A DNA stretch of 64,000 nt from positions 1 to 64,000 of the forward strand of contig NZ_JACJTD010000040.1 of the NCBI RefSeq assembly GCF_014698505.1, in the 5' to 3' direction. The translations under genes and the position numbers were made by a program. How positions within the stretch are numbered: the stretch's first letter is position 1; every line of letters begins with the position of its first letter. This DNA is from Nostoc foliaceum FACHB-393. GTDB lineage: Bacteria; Cyanobacteriota; Cyanobacteriia; Cyanobacteriales; Nostocaceae. Below, one piece after another: positions 44,492-53,643 of this stretch. Below the pieces are notes generated by a model. The model was not told where the DNA came from. It did no database searches and saw nothing but the letters and a program-made list of their open reading frames with translations.

Positions 44492-46390
44492 ATGGTTAAT
44501 CAGACATACACAGCTGATGTCTTAGTTGTTGGTGGGGGAACCGGAGGCACTGCCGCTGCTATCCAAGCGGCGCGACGGGGAGCCAAAACGATTCTGGTGA
44601 GTGAATTTCCTTGGTTAGGGGGAATGCTGACTTCGGCTGGAGTATCTGCACCCGATGGCAATGAATTAGAAGCCTTTCAAACAGGATTATGGGGTGCGTT
44701 TTTGCAGAAATTGCGACAACGACAGCCAGGTGGATTAGATAACAGTTGGGTAAGCTTTTTTAGTTACGATCCTCAGATTGGAGCAGAGATTTTTGCCGAT
44801 TGGGTGCGCGAATTACCAAATTTGCACTGGATTTCTGGAGAAGTGCCAATAGAAGTGTTCCGTCAGGGTGATTCTATTACTGGTGTGCGCTTTGCTGATT
44901 TTGCTGTCATGGCCAAGATTATTCTCGACGGCACAGAATTGGGAGATTTATTGGCTTTAGGTGAGATACCTTACCGCTGGGGCTGGGAATTGCAATCTGA
45001 GTGGGGAGAACCCAGCGCCCCAGTCTCTTTTAACTCTCTAACCAAGAGATATCCGGTGCAAGCGCCCACTTATGTAGTGATTATGCAAGATTTTGGTGAA
45101 ACGATGTCTACGACGGGCGTAGCTGCGACACCAGAAATTCCGGCTGCGCCTAACTATAATCCATCCCAGTTTACAGATGCTTGGGATAGCTATGGAGCAG
45201 AGACGTTTTTGAACTATGGACGTTTGCCTGGTGGCCGATTCATGATTAATTGGCCAATCTGTGGCAATGACTACGGCGAAGGAGTAGGGCGGTTGATAGA
45301 GTCAGGTGTAACCAGAGGTGAATTCATCCAAGAATCTCGCTGGCATAGCCAAAATTTTGCCCATTTTATCCAAAATCAGCTTGGTCGTCGCTATGGTTTA
45401 GCAGAAAAAGTATTTCCTCACGCCCCTACTGCTTTTGCACTACATCCCTATTACCGGGAAAGCCGTCGCTTAGTAGGGCTAACTACTGTCCGAGAACAGG
45501 ATATTTTGCCGATTGCTGGAGGCAGGGTTGCATCTATATTTAATGATGCGAGGTTTTGCGTACCACTTCGTGGAAGTAAGCTACGCGAAGCGTCTCCGAT
45601 AGGAGAAGCGTTCGCCCTACAGCCCTTTGGGCATCCTACGGCAGGCGTTTGCGAAGCGATCGCTGTTGGTAACTATGCTAATGACCATCATTATCCTGGT
45701 GTTCAGTTCCCACTGCAAACTAAATCTATCCGATGGGGGGGACGTTGGACTGGAACTCCCTTTACAATTCCCTACAGTTCCTTAATTCCAGCCACAACAG
45801 ATGGTTTCTTGGTTTGTGAAAAAAATATTTCTGTCTCCCACATTGCCAATGGGGCCACCAGATTACAACCCGTGGTTATGGGCATTGGTCAAGCAGCAGG
45901 GATGGCAGCAGCGATGTGTGTTGAGTTAAACTGCCAGCCAAGGGATTTACCTGTTAGGGCGCTGCAAACAGCTTTATTGCAAGATAATCGCTCAAAAACA
46001 GCAATTATTCCTTTGTTTAATCTTCCACCCAATCGTTCGGATTGGCTGCATTGGCAACTGTATTACTTAAATAACCCACAAGCCTATCCAGCTAATGGTA
46101 ATTGCCCTTGCCCATCGTGGGATGAGAACCCTGACTCTGCTTGTGGCAAGGTATTAATTCAGGAAAGTAACTGTTTCAAAGGCATTTTTTACCGCTTAGA
46201 TCAGCAGGAATACAGATTCACTGTCACAGCACCAACCGCATATCAAGGGCAAAATTGGCAGCTTGTGACTTTGCGATCGCATATCGACGAGCAATTACGC
46301 GCTTATCCTCACGAACAATTAGTTACATTGTGGGGTCGTCAGAACCACTTTGGTAATTGGTTATTAGTCGAACATTTAAACGGAGGATAA
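44492..46390 (+). CDS. FAD-dependent oxidoreductase (PF12831-type) with repeat insertion
   Basis: A 632-residue protein. The Rossmann dinucleotide motif VVGGGTGGTAAAIQAAR is at residues ~12-28, followed by SEFPWLGGMLTSAG; later IRWGGRWTGTPF, ISVSHIANGATRLQPVVMGIGQAAGMAAA match the FAD-dependent oxidoreductase (xanthan lyase-like) family. No signal peptide. Residues about 352-392 are encoded by palindromic repeats (45545-45668) and interrupt the expected run into AIAVGNYANDHHYPG. The substrate is unknown. Confidence 0.8.
   Translation: MVNQTYTADVLVVGGGTGGTAAAIQAARRGAKTILVSEFPWLGGMLTSAGVSAPDGNELEAFQTGLWGAFLQKLRQRQPGGLDNSWVSFFSYDPQIGAEIFADWVRELPNLHWISGEVPIEVFRQGDSITGVRFADFAVMAKIILDGTELGDLLALGEIPYRWGWELQSEWGEPSAPVSFNSLTKRYPVQAPTYVVIMQDFGETMSTTGVAATPEIPAAPNYNPSQFTDAWDSYGAETFLNYGRLPGGRFMINWPICGNDYGEGVGRLIESGVTRGEFIQESRWHSQNFAHFIQNQLGRRYGLAEKVFPHAPTAFALHPYYRESRRLVGLTTVREQDILPIAGGRVASIFNDARFCVPLRGSKLREASPIGEAFALQPFGHPTAGVCEAIAVGNYANDHHYPGVQFPLQTKSIRWGGRWTGTPFTIPYSSLIPATTDGFLVCEKNISVSHIANGATRLQPVVMGIGQAAGMAAAMCVELNCQPRDLPVRALQTALLQDNRSKTAIIPLFNLPPNRSDWLHWQLYYLNNPQAYPANGNCPCPSWDENPDSACGKVLIQESNCFKGIFYRLDQQEYRFTVTAPTAYQGQNWQLVTLRSHIDEQLRAYPHEQLVTLWGRQNHFGNWLLVEHLNGG
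45545..45668. repeat. Palindromic repeat cluster in frame within the oxidoreductase gene
   Basis: GCGAAGCGTCTCC (45585-45597) and GGAGAAGCGTTCGC (45602-45615) form a hairpin with a 4-base loop and a single mismatch/G-U. Further TACGG / GCGTTTGCGAAGCGATCGC words follow. The sequence is of the dispersed intergenic type, but the frame stays open through it. Confidence 0.7.
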
Positions 46391-46434
46391 GAAGAGTTTA
46401 TTTTCAGTAAAACACAATACTTTTTGGTGAATTG

Positions 46435-46461
46435 TCCGGATATTAATCAAAAAGCTAAGTA
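46435..46461 (+). promoter_or_regulatory. DIF1-type (TCCGGA) promoter of patX
   Basis: TCCGGA at 46435-46440 is followed after 15 bases by a -10-like TAAGTA (46456-46461). TCCGGA in the -35 position is the DIF1 motif of cyanobacterial genes switched on in differentiating cells. It lies 57 bases before the patX start. Confidence 0.6.
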
Positions 46462-46497
46462 TCAGTGAAGTGGAGAGTTCCAAAATAGACATCTGCT

Positions 46498-46725
46498 ATG
46501 CGTGCTGCCATTTCACTTTTAGTCTCGAGTCTGGTGTTCGGCCCCTTAGCTTCTAACTACCAAGCAATGGTCAATCACTTATCCTATGGGCTGCTTTCCA
46601 CGCCTGCTTCGGAACAGTGGCTCTCGGCGGCATCTGAACAAAATCCAGATGATGCGCCACGTCATCGCGGTAGTGGACGCAGAGAAGTGACGCAAAAATC
46701 CGGAAATATCTATGCTGTGGTTTAA
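46498..46725 (+). CDS. patX: PatX-like heterocyst pattern peptide precursor
   Basis: A 75-residue protein. The N-terminus looks like an export signal (MRAAISLLVSSLVFGPLASN). The C-terminal part carries HRGSGRR (residues 56-62; RGSGR encoded at 46666-46680), the pentapeptide shared with PatS that inhibits HetR, in the PatX-type context, followed by a short tail. PatX proteins are exported precursors whose peptide restrains heterocyst differentiation in neighbouring cells. The DIF1-type promoter box upstream supports the call. There is no good ribosome site close to the ATG. Confidence 0.8.
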   Translation: MRAAISLLVSSLVFGPLASNYQAMVNHLSYGLLSTPASEQWLSAASEQNPDDAPRHRGSGRREVTQKSGNIYAVV

Positions 46726-47581
46726 CTACCCTAGGGTAATGCCTTTTTTTTCAAAGGAACCAAATTACCAGAAAACACGATGTTGTGCTAACATCTTTTG
46801 CACAGCTTTTCTGGCAGAGATATATACAGTTGACACACGAAAATCTTCAGCGATCGCTTAGTATTTCAACTGCAAGCTTTGTATATCATAAGTTGGTCTC
46901 AATCCTAGCGATCAAAACGCAAATTAAATTAAGTGTCTTGATCAACAGCATTACCAACTCCTCAAAAGCTACACAGCTGTTGCTCATATTCCTGAGAAGC
47001 TCTGTGTCTCAATCCTCAACGGCTTTAGAAATAGATGTTACTTAGGCTATCAGTTAATCTAAAGCACATCTAATTCAAACATTTTGCTTGTTGAGGAAAC
47101 AGCCTTAAGCCAACTCCACTTTATTCCCCAATAGGTTTTCTCATACATTAAGTAGCTGATTATCTACATCAGCAACTAATTAATCTTCACTCCGACACCT
47201 GTTTAGCGTCTTTTACCGAAGCATAAAATCCCTTTCGTTTCATCTGAGCTTATCTAGGGCATAGATTCGCATAAGTAGTACAAGTTTATTGCATTTGGCA
47301 ACGAATCTTACTATTCTTGACCTACTCTTACACCCTGCTTCGTTCTCCTCGTAGATGGCTCCCGACAAAATAAATATTAAGAGGGATCTACTAGATTATC
47401 TTAGTCATCTTTATTATTCTACACCCAAGGGCAGATGCAAAATTTTGCATTTGCCCTTTTTAGATGAATTTTATTTAAAGAAAAGGGAATGGGGAATTTT
47501 AAGAGGCAGAGGGGAAGGAGGCAACGAGCAGGGGGAATTGACACTCTCTCCTGCTTCTTCTTTCCCAATGCCCAATTTATT
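46726..47581. other. Long intergenic region with an orphan terminator
   Basis: No protein gene is supported; small frames here lack ribosome sites and family likeness. A strong hairpin with a T-run at 47427-47461 faces right, without a nearby gene on the plus strand. Confidence 0.4.
47427..47461 (+). terminator. Strong orphan rho-independent terminator
   Basis: AAGGGCAGATGCAAAA (47427-47442) pairs with TTTTGCATTTGCCCTT (47443-47458) with one mismatch, followed by further Ts. It points to a plus-strand transcript ending here. Confidence 0.6.
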
Positions 47582-48481
47582 TCATACAGATGTTTTCTTG
47601 CGGTTATTTTCTCTTCCCTGGATGCCGTTGAGGAACATCGGCACAAACTTCTCAATAAACATCTGTGGATCGCGCTGCCAAGCCTTTTGTGCAGCCTGCA
47701 TCCTAGTAAATTGCAACTCAGGTGCTAGCAAAGTCTGGGGTAAGCGTTCCATCAGGTACTGGGGACGTTGCCAAAGCGGCATAGTATTTGCCACTTCCAC
47801 CAGGTTGGCAACTCGTCGCAGTTCTGCACCCAAGGTGATATCCATTCCAGCTTCAAAAGCCGCTTGTTCAATTGCAGTATATTTTTGCTTGGCTTGCTCT
47901 ACTTTCTGCCGATGTTCTGGACTCTTACGTGCAAGTTCTCCTAGCCAGCGATTACCCCACCGGACATGTCCTGCTTCCTCCGGGAGAATTTTTTCAATCG
48001 TTTCCCGAATTTTGATGTTTTCTTCTGTCTCCGGTGCTTGCTTGAGTGCATAAATGTGGGCAGAAAAATACTCACAGCCCCGTTTTTCTGTGGCATTAAT
48101 TGCAGCAAGGGAAGAAATCACAAAATCTTCAAGGTTTTGGACTGGATCTTGTTGTTCGTGGTCGAGCAGGCGTTCAAATTCATTGATATAGGAAGAACCG
48201 GGCGGCTTACCAATATCTGCTCCCAGTTCTGCCAACAAGTCAGTCAGCCACATGGCATGACGAGCTTCATCCGAAATGTGATGAGACAAATCCCGCACCA
48301 GTTCCCGTGGCTGTCCATTCAGTTTTTCAATTAGGTCAGTCAGGTCTTTGCAACTGCGTTGTTCACTGTAACGGTAGCGGTTGAGGGTAATTAGATGGAT
48401 TTCGCGATCGCATACTACCCGTTTCAATACCTCTCTGGCACCCAAAACATTCTGAAATTTACGTGGGTAGGTAACTGTCAT
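47582..48481 (-). CDS. Ferritin-like diiron domain protein
   Basis: A 299-residue helical protein. Two (D/E)E-x2-H type motifs (SDEARHAMW near residue 72, PEEAGHVRWG near 170) and earlier Glu residues match a ferritin-like diiron four-helix bundle. Basic and hydrophobic C-terminal helices follow. It resembles uncharacterised cyanobacterial ferritin-like proteins; the substrate (iron oxidation, hydroxylation or desaturation) cannot be told. Confidence 0.72.
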   Translation of the reverse strand: MTVTYPRKFQNVLGAREVLKRVVCDREIHLITLNRYRYSEQRSCKDLTDLIEKLNGQPRELVRDLSHHISDEARHAMWLTDLLAELGADIGKPPGSSYINEFERLLDHEQQDPVQNLEDFVISSLAAINATEKRGCEYFSAHIYALKQAPETEENIKIRETIEKILPEEAGHVRWGNRWLGELARKSPEHRQKVEQAKQKYTAIEQAAFEAGMDITLGAELRRVANLVEVANTMPLWQRPQYLMERLPQTLLAPELQFTRMQAAQKAWQRDPQMFIEKFVPMFLNGIQGRENNRKKTSV

Positions 48482-48883
48482 AGATTATGTAAATTTTTGT
48501 AAATATGTATTTGATCGTAACTTAATTTTTTGCAACTACTGTATTTGTGCCGCGTCAGTGAAAAAAAAAGAGTAAAGGTTACACAAACTAATCACTTGAG
48601 TTGCACTTAAGTCTCAGACCTTTTAAGTGTAAATAAAAGTAACGAATAAACGTTCAGTCTTCGGAGAGGTGTGTTTTTTGAGGTGAGATAAATCCGAAGT
48701 CAGATGTTTTTAGCCATTAAAGGTAGATTAGGGAAGATTTTTCCAGCTTTGGGAAAAAATATCTGATATTGTCAACAAAAGCAAATGTAAATTTATTTAA
48801 AAAGTAGCCTATGTTACAGAATTTTTGTTATAGTAGTTTATAGAAAGAACAAAAAAATATATATTCACGAAATAGAGAGGACT
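48482..48883. other. Divergent promoter region
   Basis: 402 AT-rich bases between the ferritin-like gene and the small gene at 48884. No repeat or clear box was identified. Confidence 0.4.
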
Positions 48884-49090
48884 ATGGTTATGTCTATTGC
48901 AGATAAATCTCGTGCATTAATGGTGCGTGAACATCAACAAGTCAAGAATCGCCAACAATCAATGCTGATGCGTGCGGCACAAGAACTTGGTCTTCCTGAA
49001 GAAGTATCTCACTACTGGAACCCAATTCAAGGGAAGGTAGATGCTAGCAGTCGGATGATTTATGGCCCCAGCCATGCTTCTATGAGCTAA
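48884..49090 (+). CDS. Small conserved-looking protein of unknown function
   Basis: A 68-residue protein. GAGAGG lies just before the ATG at 48884; an ATG two codons in is also possible. It is hydrophilic with a long helix (SRALMVREHQQVKNRQQSMLMRAAQELGLP) and a tail HYWNPIQGKVDASSRMIYGPSHASM. No membrane span or metal motif. I do not recognise a family. The terminator at 49154 closes it and glnA. Confidence 0.6.
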   Translation: MVMSIADKSRALMVREHQQVKNRQQSMLMRAAQELGLPEEVSHYWNPIQGKVDASSRMIYGPSHASMS

Positions 49091-49153
49091 GTTTCAGGAG
49101 TCATAAGTTGGATTTTTTGATTGAATGTCTCAACTGACAAGTCTGGAAAAAAA

Positions 49154-49180
49154 GCCACCCTCTACTTTAGGGTGGCAAAA
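49154..49180. terminator. Bidirectional terminator between the 48884 gene and glnA
   Basis: GCCACCCT (49154-49161) pairs perfectly with AGGGTGGC (49169-49176), flanked by A-runs on both sides so that each strand has a T-run. Confidence 0.8.
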
Positions 49181-49212
49181 CTTATTACTTTTTACTTAGA
49201 TACGACTCTTCA

Positions 49213-50634
49213 TTAAGCATCGTAGTAGAGGTAAAACTCGTAGGGATGAGGACGCAGCTGCAACTGCTTGGCTTCGTTAAGCTTGTAGTCAATCCAATTT
49301 TCGATAAAGTCTTCCGTGAATACGCCTGATTCTGTCAAGAAACCGTGATCGTTTTCTAGTGCTTGCAATGCCAGTTCTAAAGAACTTGGAGTTGAGGGAA
49401 CCTTTGCAAGCTCCTCTGGAGAGAGTTCATAGATATTCTTATCTAAGGGTTCACCAGGATGTATTTTGTTCTTGATGCCATCGATACCAGCACAAAGCAT
49501 TGCAGCAAATGCCAAGTAGGGATTAGATGTAGCATCTGGACAACGGAATTCTAAACGCTTGGCTTTGGGGTTCTTACCAGATAGAGGAATACGGATAGAA
49601 GCAGAACGGTTCCCTTCGGAGTAAGCCAAGTTAACAGGAGCTTCATAACCAGGTACTAAGCGCTTGTATGAGTTGGTACTAGGATTGGTAATTGCCAAGA
49701 GCGCTGGTGCGTGTTTGAGAAGACCACCAATGTAGTACAACGCCATATCGCTCAAACCAGCATACTTATCACCTGCAAACAGAGGTTTGCCATCCTTCCA
49801 AATAGACTGGTGACAGTGCATTCCCGAACCGTTATCGCCAAAAATCGGTTTTGGCATGAAGGTGACAGTTTTGCCGTATTTCTTGGCAACGTTCTTGATG
49901 ACATATTTGTAAATCATCAACCAGTCAGCCGCTTCGATCAATTTACCAAAACGAAAACCTAGTTCGCACTGACCACCAGTAGCAACTTCGTGGTGATGCT
50001 TTTCAATGGGCACACCTAATTCTGCCATTGTCAACAGCATCTCTGTACGGATATCTTGGAAAGAATCCGTTGGTGAAACTGGGAAATAACCTTCTTTGAA
50101 GCGTGGTTTGTAACCCAAGTTGGGTTTTTCATCTGTACCGGCTTTACCGGAATTCCAAGCACCTTCTTCGGAGTCTAAGAAGTAATAGCCTTCGTTAGCA
50201 GTTTGGGCAAACCTAGCACTATCAAAGATAAAGAACTCAGCTTCAGGGCCAAAGAAGGCTGTATCACCAAGACCACTGGAAACCAGGTAATCTATTGCTT
50301 TTTGGGCAATAACGCGTGGGCAACGGTTGTACGGTTCACCCGTGCGGGGGTCTTTAATACTACAAATTATACTTAGTGTGGGGACTTCCATAAATGGGTC
50401 GATCCAAGCAGTGTTGGGGTCGAGTACCATCGTCATGTCCGATTCGTTGATCGCTTTCCAACCCCGAATGCTGGAACCGTCAAAAGCTACGCCATCAGTG
50501 AATGCAGTCTCATCGATTTGATTTTGGTACAGTGTGAGGTGCTGCCAAGTCCCTACTGTATCGATGAATTTGAGATCAATCAGCTGAATTTTTTCATCTT
50601 GAATTTTCTTCAAGAGTTCTTGTGGTGTTGTCAT
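49213..50634 (-). CDS. glnA: Type I glutamine synthetase
   Basis: A 473-residue protein, the standard GSI length. Signatures are the N-terminal [33 protein letters not shown] (latch region), [11 protein letters not shown], the glutamate/ammonium site NGSG-type [11 protein letters not shown], and the ATP-binding [27 protein letters not shown]. It condenses glutamate and ammonium and is the main entry of nitrogen in cyanobacteria. An NtcA-type box lies 127 bases upstream, so it is probably nitrogen-controlled. Confidence 0.97.
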   Translation of the reverse strand: MTTPQELLKKIQDEKIQLIDLKFIDTVGTWQHLTLYQNQIDETAFTDGVAFDGSSIRGWKAINESDMTMVLDPNTAWIDPFMEVPTLSIICSIKDPRTGEPYNRCPRVIAQKAIDYLVSSGLGDTAFFGPEAEFFIFDSARFAQTANEGYYFLDSEEGAWNSGKAGTDEKPNLGYKPRFKEGYFPVSPTDSFQDIRTEMLLTMAELGVPIEKHHHEVATGGQCELGFRFGKLIEAADWLMIYKYVIKNVAKKYGKTVTFMPKPIFGDNGSGMHCHQSIWKDGKPLFAGDKYAGLSDMALYYIGGLLKHAPALLAITNPSTNSYKRLVPGYEAPVNLAYSEGNRSASIRIPLSGKNPKAKRLEFRCPDATSNPYLAFAAMLCAGIDGIKNKIHPGEPLDKNIYELSPEELAKVPSTPSSLELALQALENDHGFLTESGVFTEDFIENWIDYKLNEAKQLQLRPHPYEFYLYYDA

Positions 50635-50760
50635 TGTTACTCCTTCTCTACCAATTTCCTAAAGTAAACCCAGAATCTTACATTGCATCCTAACCCTGCT
50701 GATCTCAATCAGACCGTGACACACCAGAAATATCTTAAATACTAGACATTAGCTGATTTT

Positions 50761-50774
50761 GTAGTTTGTGCTAC
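50761..50774 (-). promoter_or_regulatory. NtcA-type box upstream of glnA
   Basis: GTAGTTTGTGCTAC fits the NtcA consensus GTA-N8-TAC exactly. Read towards glnA, a -10-like TAGTAT follows after 16 bases, an arrangement close to class II NtcA-activated promoters. NtcA control of glnA is well established in Anabaena. Confidence 0.75.
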
Positions 50775-50992
50775 AGATATCTGGATTATCAGGTTATATT
50801 AACCTTTCAGGGATCATCTGTACAAAACTGGAAAGTTCATCATATAGGGGTCAACTTTGGCATAGAATCCATAGATAGTGGATAAATTGTTTTTGTGCCG
50901 AATCTATTTTTAATAGCACAAAAATTTACTGGTGCATAAGTGCAGCCAAATAAATATCAAACCATAAATAGTAATGATTGGGAGAAGAAGGA

Positions 50993-51502
50993 ATGCGCGA
51001 TGCGGTAACAAGTTTAATTAAGAATTATGACTTAGCTGGTCGGTATTTTGACCGGAATGCGATCGATAGCCTGAAGTCTTACTTTGACAGTGGTACAGCA
51101 CGAGTACAAGCGGCGGCGGCGATAAATTCTAATGCGGCTGCACTTGTCAAGCAAGCTGGTTTGAGGTTATTTGAAGAACTGCCAGAATTGATTCGCCCTG
51201 GTGGAAATGCTTATACAACTCGTCGTTATGCAGCTTGTCTGCGGGATATGGAGTACTATCTGCGCTACGCCACCTATGCGCTAGTTGCAGGAAATACAAA
51301 TGTGTTGGATGAACGAGTGCTACAAGGGCTACGAGAAACTTACAATTCTTTAGGAGTACCTATTGGGCCTACGGTTCGCGGTATCCAGATTCTCAAGGAT
51401 CTGATTAAGGAGCAAGTAGCAGCAGCAGGTGTGGTTAATACTGCTTTTGTGGATGAACCATTCGATCACATCACACGTGAGTTGAGCGAGCAGGATATTT
51501 AG
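50993..51502 (+). CDS. apcF: Allophycocyanin beta-18 type subunit
   Basis: A protein of 169 residues from the ATG at 50993 (MRDAVTSLIKNYD), with GGGAGAAGAAGGA just upstream; a TTG at 50978 is less likely. The phycobilin-binding motif RYAACLRDMEYYLRYATYALVAGNTNVLDERVL has the chromophore Cys, and NAYTTRRYAACLRD and GVPIGPTVRGIQILKD are typical of allophycocyanin beta-like chains. Because ApcB lies elsewhere with apcA, a solitary gene points to ApcF, the core subunit that pairs with the linker ApcE in energy transfer. ApcB/ApcF cannot be fully separated by eye. Confidence 0.85.
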   Translation: MRDAVTSLIKNYDLAGRYFDRNAIDSLKSYFDSGTARVQAAAAINSNAAALVKQAGLRLFEELPELIRPGGNAYTTRRYAACLRDMEYYLRYATYALVAGNTNVLDERVLQGLRETYNSLGVPIGPTVRGIQILKDLIKEQVAAAGVVNTAFVDEPFDHITRELSEQDI

Positions 51503-51800
51503 ATTTTAAGTGGGCAAGGTGTCTGCCCCGATATATATAAATAGCGATCGCACTTTTGTCTGTGTTGGGAAAAGAGCGATCGCTATTTTATGAACCCTAC
51601 TAGGCTTTGAAAAGGGCTTTATTTAAGTTTTCGCCGCCAGATGGTAACATCGCGCCTCTGTCAAATAACTTTGCTAAATTAAAGCTGTGTTTTTGGAACT
51701 ATCTTGCGATCGCTCCTAGATGAAACGCATTAGCCTATCTTATCTAGACTAGAACCGCTATAAGCCACAATAGAAGTTGCCGATGTTTGAGGCGCTGATT

Positions 51801-52235
51801 ATGGAAGAATTATTAACTCTGAAAGACTTGCTTGTTAAGGGCGATGTTCAAGGAGCATTGATTATAGTTGAAGAATTAGAGGAAATGAGCCGAAATGATA
51901 TCATCAAGACGATTCGTAGCTATGCAGTGATTTTGCTGTTGCATCTGATTAAACAACAAGCTGAAAATCGCACGACTCGCTCTTGGGAAGTCTCTATTCG
52001 GAATTCGGTTCGGGAAATTCAGCGCGAAAACAAGCGTTGCAAAGCTGGAGGCTATTATCTTACACCAGAAGAATTATTAGAAATTTTAGCAGAAGCTTAT
52101 TTAAATGCCATTGATCAGGCTTCCCTTGAAGTAGAAGAAGGTCGTTATGAAGCACAAGAATTAGAAAAGCTGGTTAATCAAGAAGAAATTATCAATCGTG
52201 CTTTGGCTTTAATCTTACCAGGAGAGTCTAATTAA
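51801..52235 (+). CDS. DUF29 family protein
   Basis: A protein of 144 residues from the ATG at 51801 (GAGG nine bases upstream); an ATG at 51777 would add eight. The DUF29 pattern is clear: EELLTLKDLLVKGDVQGALIIVEELEEMSRNDIIKTIRSYAVILLLHLIKQQAE, then TTRSWEVSIRNSVREIQ. Helical, soluble; function unknown. Its stop codon abuts the tlyA start without a gap, so the two are coupled. Confidence 0.78.
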   Translation: MEELLTLKDLLVKGDVQGALIIVEELEEMSRNDIIKTIRSYAVILLLHLIKQQAENRTTRSWEVSIRNSVREIQRENKRCKAGGYYLTPEELLEILAEAYLNAIDQASLEVEEGRYEAQELEKLVNQEEIINRALALILPGESN

Positions 52236-53054
52236 TTGGCTAAACAGCGACTCGATACACTATTAGTAGAGTTAAATTTATGTTCTTCTCGTGCCTTGGC
52301 ACAGCGGTTAATTCAGGCGGGGGAAGTTACTGTTAATCAGCAGTTAGTTGATAAACCTGGTACAGAAGTTGATATTGCTGCTCAAATAAATATTAAAGAG
52401 CGATCGCCTTTTGTTTCTAGAGGCGGTGAAAAACTCTCTAAAGCTTTGTCAGTATTTGCCATTCCCGTAGCAGAACGGATTTGTTTAGATGGTGGAATTT
52501 CTACTGGTGGTTTTACTGATTGCCTCTTACAAGCTGGAGCCAAACAAGTTTACGGTATTGATGTCGGTTACGGGCAAGTTGACTGGCGGTTACGAAATGA
52601 TTCGCGAGTGATTTTGCGGGAACGCACCAATTTACGGCAACTACGACCAGATGAGCTATATGGTGAAAATGACCCGATTCCTGATTTGGCGGTGGTCGAT
52701 GTATCGTTTATTTCTTTAACCAAGATTCTGCCTGCTTTATGGCAACTAACTCAAGCTAACCGGGAAGCTGTGTTGTTAGTCAAGCCGCAGTTTGAAGTTG
52801 GCAGATCCCGTGTGGGTAAAAAAGGCGTTGTGCGTGATCCAAACGACCAAGCTGATGCCATTTTCCAGGTGTTGCAAGCAGCGCACCAATTAGGATGGAA
52901 ATACAAAGGCTTAACTTGGTCGCCGATCACTGGCCCGGCTGGGAATATTGAATATCTTTTGTGGTTAGGAATGGAAAGTGAAACACCACTACCTGATTTA
53001 GAAGCAATTAAGCAAATAACGCAGTCAGCAACAACTGATTTACGGAAAAGTTAA
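52236..53054 (+). CDS. tlyA: TlyA-family rRNA 2'-O-methyltransferase
   Basis: A 272-residue protein starting at TTG, with AGGAGA about 10 bases upstream inside the DUF29 gene. Residues 1-60 are an S4 RNA-binding domain (RLDTLLVELNLCSSRALAQRLIQAGEVTVNQQ), then an FtsJ-like methyltransferase with the SAM loop LDGGISTGGFTDCLLQ and the catalytic Lys regions (VVDVSFISLTK, LLVKPQFE). TlyA methylates ribosomal RNA cytidines. Its end overlaps the convergent CP12 gene by 4 bases. Confidence 0.9.
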   Translation: MAKQRLDTLLVELNLCSSRALAQRLIQAGEVTVNQQLVDKPGTEVDIAAQINIKERSPFVSRGGEKLSKALSVFAIPVAERICLDGGISTGGFTDCLLQAGAKQVYGIDVGYGQVDWRLRNDSRVILRERTNLRQLRPDELYGENDPIPDLAVVDVSFISLTKILPALWQLTQANREAVLLVKPQFEVGRSRVGKKGVVRDPNDQADAIFQVLQAAHQLGWKYKGLTWSPITGPAGNIEYLLWLGMESETPLPDLEAIKQITQSATTDLRKS

Positions 53055-53311
53055 ACGTCATAAATTAGACATTCTACGGAATCTGGATGGCGATCGCAAT
53101 AATTATCCAAAGAGGTTTTCTTTGATTTTGCTTGCTGTTGATCAGCTTTTTCAGCTTGTAATTCTTCCACAATATCCCAGGCTACGGCACAACCAGCAGA
53201 ATCACTGCCATTTAGCTCACAAGTTGTCCGGGCTTCAGTAATGGCTTCAGTAATAGCTTCTTCAAGATTTGTCGCCCCAGCAGTTTCAAATGAGTTTAGG
53301 GTAGTTGTCAT
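53051..53311 (-). CDS. CP12 protein
   Basis: An 86-residue protein, largely disordered. Both CP12 Cys pairs are present: CELNGSDSAGCAVAWDIVEELQAEKAD and the C-terminal CDRHPDSVECLIYDV. CP12 binds GAPDH and phosphoribulokinase under oxidising conditions and shuts down the Calvin cycle in the dark. All four Cys and the AWDxVEEL core are intact, so it should be functional. Confidence 0.92.
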   Translation of the reverse strand: MTTTLNSFETAGATNLEEAITEAITEARTTCELNGSDSAGCAVAWDIVEELQAEKADQQQAKSKKTSLDNYCDRHPDSVECLIYDV

Positions 53312-53643
53312 GATACTTTTACCTTTAATTTACAGAGTATAGATATTCACTGTGAGCTTTCAATGACCCCAGGAACCTCACATTTCCAGTTTAGATAGGC
53401 TGACCATAAGAGGTGGTGGTAAACACCGTCATCTTTTTAGGTAATTTGAGTGGGAATTGCCCTCTTGTCACTTTTGATTTAAAAAGCTAAGGGAATTCCA
53501 CTAATTGGAATCACTAGTAGAGGTGGTCATCTTTTCAGTCTTGCATTCCAAATTCGGAATGTCAGTCAATTGTCAGAAGAGTTTGATAGAAGTTGATAAT
53601 CACTTATAAACGGCAACAAAAGGGAAACAATTTTTATTTATTC
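53312..53643. other. Intergenic region, no gene seen
   Basis: Contains two similar GAGGTGGT words (about 53411 and 53520) but no hairpin or gene that I can support. Confidence 0.35.

Noticed and set aside
46785-47045. 86-codon plus-strand frame after patX
   Set aside because: No ribosome site, Ser/Leu/Ile-rich composition without family likeness; probably chance.
47355-48053. 232-codon plus-strand frame
   Set aside because: Mostly antisense to the ferritin-like gene, with low-complexity start; the minus-strand protein has clear motifs.
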